Below are positions 58,304-64,000 of a DNA stretch of 64,000 bases, in pieces. Numbering within the stretch: position 1 is the stretch's first letter; every line of letters starts with the position of its first letter. The DNA comes from CAZSDU01 sp964429135 (GTDB lineage: Bacteria > Bacteroidota > Bacteroidia > Bacteroidales > FEN-979). The translations under genes were made by a program, and so were the position numbers. The stretch lies in assembly GCA_964429135.1 (NCBI GenBank), contig CAYSAU010000002.1:62001-126000 (forward strand), written 5' to 3'. The notes beneath the pieces were generated by a model. That model worked only from the letters and a program-made list of their open reading frames with translations. It was not told the DNA's origin and made no database searches.

Positions 58304-60154
58304 TTATTTCTCCTCTAAAAGTTGATTAAACTTATCCATTAATTCCTTGGTCATGAAAGGTAATCCCTGCACTTTATTAAACTGATAAATGTTCGGCAGA
58401 GGATATTTCATGCGCAGATAATTGACAAATTGCCCGCTGTTGAGTTCGCATACCAGGATCTTTTTAAATCCATTCAACACTTTCCCGGTGTTTTTGGGAA
58501 GTGGCATGATATGATGAAAATGGGCGTGGCTGACTGGTTTTCCCTCATCCTGCAATTGCTTCACAGCAGAGTGAACAGCGCCATAGGTTCCGCCCCAGCT
58601 TATGATCAGTAATTCTCCTTCATCATTTCCATCAATGGTTTGTTCAGGAATAAAATCAGCGACTTTTTCGACTTTTGCCGCTCTCAAATTTACCATCAAC
58701 TGATGATTCAGGGGATCGGTAGAAACGGTTCCGTTGATATTTTCTTTTTCAAGTCCTCCGATACGATGCCGCAGTCCTTCAGTTCCTGGCAACGCCCATT
58801 TGCGGACCAGGGTCTCGGGATCTCTTCTATAAGGTTTATAGTCAGGATCGTTGGGTTCGGCAATGGGTGGGTTGATGGGAGGCATATCGGCCATTTTGGG
58901 AATTTTGAAAAGGGTAGAGCCGAACCCGAGATAGCCATCTGTCAGAAAGATGACAGGGGTCATGTGTTCCATGGAGAGCTTGGCTGCTTCATAGGCAAAA
59001 TAGAAGCAGTTTTCTGCAGTGGATGCCGCGATCACGATGACGGGACATTCCCCGTTACGACCGAAAAGCGCCTGATAAAGATCACTTTGTTCGGATTTGG
59101 TCGGTAATCCTGTGGACGGTCCTCCTCTTTGAACATCCACGATAATTAAAGGTAATTCAGTCATAACCGCCAAGCCTATGGCTTCACTTTTAAGCGACAG
59201 TCCCGGTCCTGATGTGGTCGTACAGGCCATGGCTCCGGTATAGGAGGCTCCAATGGCGGAACAGATTCCCGCGATCTCATCCTCTGCCTGAAAAACTTTT
59301 GCACCCAGAGATTTATGCTTAGCCAGTTCCATCAGAATTTCAGTAGCCGGAGTAATAGGATATGACCCAAGGAAAAGGGGTCGGCCTGATTTTTCAGAGG
59401 CGGCCAGCAAACCCCAGGCAGTGGCAATATTCCCTGTTATATTACGGTATCTTCCTTTTTCCATTTTTGCCGGGCCAACCTGGATTACACTTTCGATAGC
59501 TTCAATGGTTTCTGCATAATTATAACCCTGCTGAAGAACGATCTTATTGATATCGATCAATTCGGGTTTTTTCTTGAATTTTACTTCAAAGTATTTAAAG
59601 GAGGATTTCAGGTCACGATTAAAAAGAAAGTAAAGAATACCAAGGGCAAACATATTCCTGCTTCGTTCTGCAGTTTTATTGTCGATATTCTTTTCTTTCA
59701 GGCTTTCCTTGGTCAGTGTTGAGATGGGAGCCTTGATCAGGTTAAAGCTATCGAGGGAATTGTCTGTCAGAGGGTTTTTCTGGTATCCTGATTTTTCAAG
59801 GGCTTTCTCGTCAAAAGCATCTGTGTCAACAAGGATGGTCGCTCCTTTTTTTGCCCATTTAAGATTGGCTTTGAGCGAGGCTGGATTCATGGCCACCAAA
59901 ACATCCACTTGGTCGCCGGTAGTAAATATTTTCGAGCTTCCTACATGTACCTGGAAACCGGAAACCCCTGCAATGGTATTGTGCGGAGCTCGGATTTCAG
60001 CCGGAAAATCTGGGAAAGTAGCCAGGTCATTTCCATCGAGGGCAGCAACATCAGAGAACATCGTCCCGGAGAGTTGCATTCCGTCACCGGAATCTCCGAC
60101 AAATTTAACCACCACATTTTCTCTTTCAACAACGGGTCTTTTTTTCTTTGCCAT
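58304..60154 (-). CDS. korA: 2-oxoacid:ferredoxin oxidoreductase, fused gamma-alpha subunit
   Basis: The 616-residue protein carries a gamma domain at the N-terminus (about 12-190, GDSGDGMQLSGTMFSDVAA) and the alpha (pyrimidine-binding) domain after it (GNIATAWGLLAASEKSGRP, about 240; TTSGPGLSLKSEAIGLAVM; RGGPSTGLPTKSEQSDL). This fusion is usual in Bacteroidota KorA. With korB and a small separate ferredoxin (60294-60461), a complete oxidoreductase can be formed. Its promoter box is at 60177-60184. Confidence 0.92.
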   Translation of the reverse strand: MAKKKRPVVERENVVVKFVGDSGDGMQLSGTMFSDVAALDGNDLATFPDFPAEIRAPHNTIAGVSGFQVHVGSSKIFTTGDQVDVLVAMNPASLKANLKWAKKGATILVDTDAFDEKALEKSGYQKNPLTDNSLDSFNLIKAPISTLTKESLKEKNIDNKTAERSRNMFALGILYFLFNRDLKSSFKYFEVKFKKKPELIDINKIVLQQGYNYAETIEAIESVIQVGPAKMEKGRYRNITGNIATAWGLLAASEKSGRPLFLGSYPITPATEILMELAKHKSLGAKVFQAEDEIAGICSAIGASYTGAMACTTTSGPGLSLKSEAIGLAVMTELPLIIVDVQRGGPSTGLPTKSEQSDLYQALFGRNGECPVIVIAASTAENCFYFAYEAAKLSMEHMTPVIFLTDGYLGFGSTLFKIPKMADMPPINPPIAEPNDPDYKPYRRDPETLVRKWALPGTEGLRHRIGGLEKENINGTVSTDPLNHQLMVNLRAAKVEKVADFIPEQTIDGNDEGELLIISWGGTYGAVHSAVKQLQDEGKPVSHAHFHHIMPLPKNTGKVLNGFKKILVCELNSGQFVNYLRMKYPLPNIYQFNKVQGLPFMTKELMDKFNQLLEEK

Positions 60155-60176
60155 AGGTTTAATACGTTTTACGCGG

Positions 60177-60184
60177 CAAAGTTA
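60177..60184 (-). promoter_or_regulatory. -7 promoter box of korAB
   Basis: The minus strand reads TAACTTTG followed by CC, an exact TAnnTTTG box, 23 bases before the korA ATG. The region up to 60230 is shared with the divergent ferredoxin promoter. Confidence 0.55.
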
Positions 60185-60229
60185 CATTTTTAAGTTTTAT
60201 CCGAAAGAGATCAGAAATAAAAATATTTG

Positions 60230-60237
60230 TATATTTG
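60230..60237 (+). promoter_or_regulatory. -7 promoter box of the ferredoxin gene
   Basis: TATATTTG followed by CCC matches TAnnTTTG exactly. The transcript leader to the ATG at 60294 is about 50 bases and holds a perfect 7-bp hairpin at 60261-60277. Confidence 0.55.
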
Positions 60238-60260
60238 CCCTGAATTCACATTATTAACTC

Positions 60261-60277
60261 GTTCCGCTTCGCGGAAC
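60261..60277 (+). promoter_or_regulatory. hairpin in the ferredoxin leader
   Basis: GTTCCGC and GCGGAAC form a perfect 7-bp stem around the loop TTC, 16 bases before the ferredoxin start. No T-tract follows, so it is not a terminator; it could stabilise the short mRNA or bind a regulator. Confidence 0.6.
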
Positions 60278-60293
60278 ACAAATACAATAAGTC

Positions 60294-60461
60294 ATGGCTT
60301 ACAAAATTAATGATGATTGCACCGCTTGCGGAACCTGCATCGATGAATGCCCTGTTGAAGCTATTTCTGAAGGTGATATTTATAAAATTGACCCTGAAGT
60401 CTGCACCGACTGTGGCGCTTGTGCCGATGTTTGTCCGGCAGAAGCAATTCATCCTGAATAA
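60294..60461 (+). CDS. 2[4Fe-4S] ferredoxin, 55 residues
   Basis: This small gene encodes a bacterial-type ferredoxin of 55 residues. It has two complete CxxCxxCxxxCP motifs: CTACGTCIDECP (about residues 9-20) and CTDCGACADVCP (about 37-48), placed with pseudo-twofold symmetry, and the usual EAI turns after each. It diverges from korA over a 139-base region. Together with the lack of iron-sulfur motifs in KorB, this suggests it accepts electrons from KorAB, though it may serve other enzymes. It has its own promoter and is followed by a strong terminator. Confidence 0.95.
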   Translation: MAYKINDDCTACGTCIDECPVEAISEGDIYKIDPEVCTDCGACADVCPAEAIHPE

Positions 60462-60486
60462 TCAGAAGTTTGACTGATTAAAAAAT

Positions 60487-60522
60487 CAGCAGCCCCGGTT
60501 TTTAGGGCTGCTGTTCTTTTTT
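60487..60522. terminator. terminator after the ferredoxin gene
   Basis: A 9-bp stem, CAGCAGCCC with GGGCTGCTG, is followed by TTCTTTTTT on the plus strand. On the minus strand the A-run before the stem gives a T-tract too, so it can also end the convergent lpxH transcript. Confidence 0.88.
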
Positions 60523-60552
60523 AATGCGGGTTAAAAGATGCGATATCCCGCA

Positions 60553-61311
60553 TCATATAAATAATTGCAATTCCAGCTTTTCTCCATCAAACACGGCATA
60601 GCTGAAATGGGTAATCCAGTCGCCAAGTACGACCTGACGGGTTTTCTCAGTCAAGGGTTCATCCAGAGGGAAATGATAATGTCCGTAAATCAAAAAATCA
60701 AGTTCAGGATGGATTTTCAGCAGTTGTTTTGAATGAAAAGTGATTCTTTCTGCGATCAGGCGTTTATTACGTTCTTCATCTTTTTTCTCTTTTTCCAGGG
60801 CGATTTTCCGACTTTTTCGCGACCAGAAAAGGGCCATTGAAATTCCCAGGTCAGGATGAAGCCAGCGAAAAAGCCATTGGTTAAAACGACAGGCGAATAT
60901 TTTCTTGATCAGTTTATAACCCTGGTCTCCAGGCCCCAAACCATCCCCATGAGCCAGATAAAATTTCTTTCCTGAAAATTCCCTGAATTCAGGATCACGG
61001 TGCAATTGAATATTCACTTCTTTTTGCAAATAATCAAAGGCCCACATATCGTGATTGCCCCGGAAAAGATGAACCGGGATCCCGGCATCCGTGAGCTCGC
61101 TCAGTTTGCCAAGAAGTCGTGTATAACCCCGAGGAATGGCTGTTTTATATTCAAACCAGAAGTCAAAAAGGTCACCCATGAAGAAAATTTCTCCGGCATC
61201 ATGCCGGATTATTTCCAGCCAGGCAACAAGTTTTTTCTCCCGTTCAAGGCTTTTTTCCTGGTTGGGGATTCCCAGATGAAAATCGGAAGCGAAATAAATC
61301 TTCTTAGACAT
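60553..61311 (-). CDS. lpxH: UDP-2,3-diacylglucosamine diphosphatase LpxH
   Basis: LpxH cleaves UDP-2,3-diacylglucosamine to lipid X in lipid A synthesis. The 252-residue protein is a metallophosphoesterase with ASDFHLG (about 8-14, DxH), GDLFDFWFEY (about 46-55), RGNHDMW (about 84-90), LAHGDGLG and IYGHYHFP near the C-terminus. The segment ending WFEY and the cap helix after it are typical of LpxH rather than other phosphatases. It is cytoplasmic and membrane-associated. Confidence 0.9.
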   Translation of the reverse strand: MSKKIYFASDFHLGIPNQEKSLEREKKLVAWLEIIRHDAGEIFFMGDLFDFWFEYKTAIPRGYTRLLGKLSELTDAGIPVHLFRGNHDMWAFDYLQKEVNIQLHRDPEFREFSGKKFYLAHGDGLGPGDQGYKLIKKIFACRFNQWLFRWLHPDLGISMALFWSRKSRKIALEKEKKDEERNKRLIAERITFHSKQLLKIHPELDFLIYGHYHFPLDEPLTEKTRQVVLGDWITHFSYAVFDGEKLELQLFI

Positions 61312-61339
61312 AGGGAAAATTTAATGCAATTTACAAAAA

Positions 61340-62077
61340 CTATTTTTTTATCTTTTCCAATTCCTTCTGACGCTGATGTTCTTTTACTCTTTGCTGATGA
61401 TAGACAACATGCTTGTTTCCCGGATAAACTTCAGGCAATGTACGGTCGAGGATTAAATAATATGAAAAATCTTCGTCGGGAGAGATGACTGGACTCATAC
61501 CAAAAGCATAGTTCAGCACGATGAGTGAAGCAAGTGAATGAGGGTTGCGGGTGATGAAGTTTTCCTCATAGGCTTTCTGTCGCTTCCATATTTTTTGAAA
61601 TGCCGTATCTATCCTCTGTGTCAGTTGATAATATCCTGAACTGTCTTGTTTTTCAACCAGAAGCATTTCAAGTGAATCTACCTCCTTTTCGTTTTTACGC
61701 GTAAAAACGAAAAAATCATGGAGTAGTGTGGCCTCCTTGTTTCCCGTCAAAACAACCTGATCAGGGAAATCTGAAAACCCTCCTTTCAGTTGAATGGTAT
61801 CGCCTTTCCCAATCATCATGACAAGCACTTTCCCTGAGGGTGCTTTGAGCATGTAAAATCCTGTTTCCAAAGGTGAAATGCGAAAGCTGAAACGACCGTT
61901 GCCATGTAATTTTACAGAATCGAGATTACGGATGTCTTTGGTGCTCAGTTCCTGAAGAACGAGCAATTCTCCATCGGCATTGCTGATCTCGCCGAGAATA
62001 AGTGCTTTGCCTGATCTGTCAGAGCAGGAGAAGAGCAACTGCATCATGAAAAGAAAAACCCATCCGGAATATTTCAT
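61340..62077 (-). CDS. DUF4369 domain lipoprotein
   Basis: The 245-residue protein has a lipobox with cysteine at residue 18 (LLFSC). The following beta-rich region (about 25-125, KALILGEISNADGELLVLQEL... and FYMLKAPSG) fits DUF4369, which in Bacteroidota is often joined to a TlpA/thioredoxin domain; here no thioredoxin domain follows, only a helical charged C-terminus. Probably an envelope lipoprotein of unknown function. Its start overlaps the stop of the upstream exonuclease gene in an ATGA arrangement. Confidence 0.75.
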   Translation of the reverse strand: MKYSGWVFLFMMQLLFSCSDRSGKALILGEISNADGELLVLQELSTKDIRNLDSVKLHGNGRFSFRISPLETGFYMLKAPSGKVLVMMIGKGDTIQLKGGFSDFPDQVVLTGNKEATLLHDFFVFTRKNEKEVDSLEMLLVEKQDSSGYYQLTQRIDTAFQKIWKRQKAYEENFITRNPHSLASLIVLNYAFGMSPVISPDEDFSYYLILDRTLPEVYPGNKHVVYHQQRVKEHQRQKELEKIKK

Positions 62078-62796
62078 AGGAATTGAATTTCTTGTTGGTT
62101 GATCATCGGTCTTCCCTGAAAACGTAGAAACAGGTTGACTATGGTGATCACATCTTTCTGGCAGTACTTAACGATCCTCGGAAGATCATGGTCTTCCCAG
62201 TAAACCTTGCCGACTTCACTGCCATCAATATCGTCTTTGGGGGTCGGGATACCGAATACAGCCGCCAGTAATGCGAGGGAAGTGTAATTTTTATAATCTC
62301 CGAATTTCCATAGATCCATGGTATCGAGATGATTGACTTCCCAGGGCTTTTTTCCGGAAAGATCGAGGATGGGAGGAACAATAATCCCGTTGATCAGCAT
62401 ACGGCGGATGAGGTAAGGATAATCAAATTCTTTGCCGTTATGCGCACAAAGATATCGGATTGTTTTCTCTTCAACCCTGAGCATTCCGGAAAAATCCATC
62501 AGGATCTTTTTTTCTTCATCGCCTGAATAGGTTTTCAGACGAATTGTTCCGTTGCTGACCATCCCGGTGGAAATGCAAATGATTTTACCGAATTCGGCAT
62601 AAATCCCGGCACGACCGTATATTTCTGCCGCTTCTTTTTCAGGTTCATTTCTCATTTTTTCAAGTCTTGAAAGCTGCTCTGCTTTCTTTTTCCAGAGCAG
62701 TTTCATCTGATCCGTCAGCTGATTATAATCTGATGACTCTGGAACTGTTTCAATGTCGAGAAACAGGATGTTTTCAAGAGTATAATTTTCCAACAT
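62074..62796 (-). CDS. PolB-like 3'-5' exonuclease (DEDDy family)
   Basis: The 240-residue protein looks like a stand-alone exonuclease domain related to DNA polymerase B (the predicted PolB-like 3'-5' exonucleases). Visible are ILFLDIETVPES (Exo I, DxE, at about residues 10-21), CAHNGKEFDYPYLIRRML (Exo II, NxxxFD, at about 116-133) and KYCQKDVITIVNL (Exo III, YxxxD). It has no signal peptide. It probably trims DNA or RNA 3' ends in repair; the exact substrate is unknown. The downstream lipoprotein start overlaps its stop by 4 bases. Confidence 0.82.
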   Translation of the reverse strand: MLENYTLENILFLDIETVPESSDYNQLTDQMKLLWKKKAEQLSRLEKMRNEPEKEAAEIYGRAGIYAEFGKIICISTGMVSNGTIRLKTYSGDEEKKILMDFSGMLRVEEKTIRYLCAHNGKEFDYPYLIRRMLINGIIVPPILDLSGKKPWEVNHLDTMDLWKFGDYKNYTSLALLAAVFGIPTPKDDIDGSEVGKVYWEDHDLPRIVKYCQKDVITIVNLFLRFQGRPMINQQEIQFL

Positions 62797-62827
62797 AATT
62801 TGTTTTCTGGCTTAATCCATTAAATGA

Positions 62828-63292
62828 TCAAAGGTAATAGGGTATGTTGATAAGTTTTGTTATCCGTGATGAGATCCATTGATCGATGGGAAAGGTGAAT
62901 TTTTCTTCGCTCAGGCTTGATATCTTCACCCAACGAAAATTCTGGGCTCCATCAACACCGGGGATGTCGTTTTTGATGGTGGTGGTTTTGAAAGGGTAAG
63001 GTTTTTCAGCTTTGACGTGGTAGTAAATGTTGAGTAACTGCATATTGGTTGGAAGCAGGGTAGTTGGCTGAAAAAAATCAGTGGTATAAACATGTGAAAC
63101 CACTTCAATTCTCGTGTTGAGTTCCTCCATAAACTCCCTTTTCAGGCAATCGATGGTTCCTTCTCCAAACTGAAGTCCTCCTCCCGGGAATTTAGTCATA
63201 TAAATTCCCAGCCTGAATTCATCGGTGACAAGAATACACTCCTGATTAAATAGAAAACCGTAAACCCGGATATTGAATTGGTTTATTTCCAT
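62828..63292 (-). CDS. NUDIX hydrolase
   Basis: The 154-residue protein has a clear Nudix box: GGGLQFGEGTIDCLKREFMEEL at about residues 36-57 matches GX5EX7REUXEEXGU except that the final Gly position reads Asn-Thr. Such enzymes hydrolyse nucleoside diphosphates linked to other groups. The substrate is unknown. The protein has no other domain. It lies 25 bases downstream of the response regulator on the same strand. Confidence 0.85.
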   Translation of the reverse strand: MEINQFNIRVYGFLFNQECILVTDEFRLGIYMTKFPGGGLQFGEGTIDCLKREFMEELNTRIEVVSHVYTTDFFQPTTLLPTNMQLLNIYYHVKAEKPYPFKTTTIKNDIPGVDGAQNFRWVKISSLSEEKFTFPIDQWISSRITKLINIPYYL

Positions 63293-63317
63293 CGAGGTTC
63301 AAAGATAAATAAATAAC

Positions 63318-64000
63318 CTAGTGGTTCGCCAACCAATCCCTTATGGAATCAGAATAAGTATCGCTCAGGGGAATCCTGATTTTTTCGAGAAATATTGTTT
63401 TATTACGTATGCTGGTTATTTTCTTTAGCGGAATAATAAAACTTCGATGAACTCTTTTAAACTGATCCTTCGGTAACTTTTCCGTAATACTTTTCAAACT
63501 CATTAAAGACAGAACAGGAGATTTTGCATTATTTATTAAGTGTATCTTGACATAATCATCAAGCCCTTCAATGTAAAGGATATCATCAAAATCAATCCTG
63601 ACCATGGCATATCCTGATTTTACGAAGAAGAAGCCCTCTTCGGAACGGGAAGGGACGGTTTGACTTGATATAACCTTCCTGGCTTTCATCAGAGCTTTAA
63701 TAAACCGGTCAAAATGGATTGGTTTGACAAGGTAATCAATGGCTTCAAGCTCAAAGCCCTTAACAGCATATTCCGAGTAAGCTGTAGTGAAAATGACCAG
63801 GGGTTTAACCTGAAGGCTTTGAAAAAACTGAATGCCACTGATGTCAGGCATCTGAATATCAAGGATAATCAAATCAACCTTGTGGGCTTTAATAAATGAT
63901 AAGGCCTGGATGGCATCTGTAAAAGTATTTTCAAGATGAATCAGGGGTGTATCTGCAGCATAGTTCTTGATCACCTCCAATGCGAGGGGTTCATCATCAA
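63318..64000 (-). CDS. LytTR-type response regulator (5' end outside the window)
   Basis: The visible 227 residues contain a CheY-like receiver domain that starts within the window edge with DDEPLALEVIKN (the acidic DD pair), the phospho-acceptor in LIILDIQMPDISG (D at about residue 48 of the visible part), the Thr and Lys motifs FTTAYSEYAVKGF and LVKPI, then a LytTR DNA-binding domain (about 130-225) with EGLDDYVKIHL and FKRVHRSFIIPLKKI. The first few residues lie beyond base 64000. It is probably paired with a LytS/YehU-like histidine kinase upstream, as is usual, but the partner is not seen. Confidence 0.92.
   Translation of the reverse strand, partial: DDEPLALEVIKNYAADTPLIHLENTFTDAIQALSFIKAHKVDLIILDIQMPDISGIQFFQSLQVKPLVIFTTAYSEYAVKGFELEAIDYLVKPIHFDRFIKALMKARKVISSQTVPSRSEEGFFFVKSGYAMVRIDFDDILYIEGLDDYVKIHLINNAKSPVLSLMSLKSITEKLPKDQFKRVHRSFIIPLKKITSIRNKTIFLEKIRIPLSDTYSDSIRDWLANH

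Noticed and set aside
60524..60553. Second inverted repeat ATGCGGG/CCCGCAT after the ferredoxin terminator
   Set aside because: The loop is long (about 16 bases) and the arm overlaps the lpxH stop; the adjacent strong terminator explains the region better.

Overview
This 64 kb window is a chromosomal segment of a free-living member of the Bacteroidota (Bacteroidetes), most like the Bacteroidales/Marinilabiliales side of the phylum. The evidence is the TAnnTTTG (-7) promoter boxes in front of many genes, a gliding-motility/type IX secretion (T9SS) type B C-terminal domain, a PorG-type (DUF6089) gene beside uppS-bamA-skp-skp, a DUF2723 membrane protein, DUF4369 and DUF6263 proteins, a Fur protein without CxxC, and two paralogous Skp/OmpH chaperones. 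I see no rRNA, insertion sequence, prophage, integron or CRISPR array. The content is mainly housekeeping.

Layout. 1-5768 (+): polysaccharide deacetylase-like protein, FemAB/GNAT-like acyltransferase, upp, an orphan MacB/FtsX-type permease and a RecD/Dda-like helicase. 5749-11206 (-): outer-membrane barrel, lepA, and a large T9SS cargo protein. 11342-15354 (+): RelA/SpoT, Fur, purA. 15358-20448 (-): infB, nusA, rimP with a hairpin leader, then a small secreted repeat protein. 20825-25539: a duplicated membrane protein (+), tRNA-Gln (-), a DUF2723 protein and lgt (+). 25545-28659: a decayed T9SS sorting domain, a glycosyltransferase (-), dprA (+), a PrsW-like protein (-). 28780-40885 (+): a long envelope-biogenesis run: rsgA, CBS-ACT protein, one-POTRA barrel protein, nadK, porG, uppS, bamA, skp, skp, then an M28 peptidase and a DUF6263 protein. 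40899-44898: DEAD-box helicase (-), a lipoprotein and a secreted ADPRM-like phosphatase (+). 44882-52206 (-): arfB, a membrane protein, gamma-carbonic anhydrase, nadB, sucB, sucA. 52369-53742 (+): M20 peptidase. 53752-60154 (-): dsbD, tilS, korB, korA, with a 55-residue ferredoxin diverging from korA. 60553-64000 (-): lpxH, a DUF4369 lipoprotein, a PolB-like exonuclease, a NUDIX hydrolase and a LytTR response regulator cut by the window edge.

How they work together. The central block links precursor and cofactor supply (nadK, uppS), outer-membrane protein insertion (bamA with periplasmic Skp chaperones) and a T9SS component (porG). The T9SS cargo protein at 8597-11206 and the sorting-domain remnant at 25545-25685 show that this secretion route is used. 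Carbon metabolism carries both the NAD-linked oxoglutarate dehydrogenase (sucAB) and a ferredoxin-linked 2-oxoacid oxidoreductase (korAB plus its probable ferredoxin), which suggests a facultative or oxygen-fluctuating lifestyle.

The least expected signal is a family of short GA-N-T octamer/nonamer tandem repeats. One copy set lies inside the sucB linker, one runs into the dprA start codon, and a related 9-bp repeat separates bamA from skp. Other points are the attenuator-like hairpin in the rimP-nusA-infB leader and the T9SS sorting-domain remnant lying in frame after a glycosyltransferase stop codon. I found no convincing wholly new multi-gene system.
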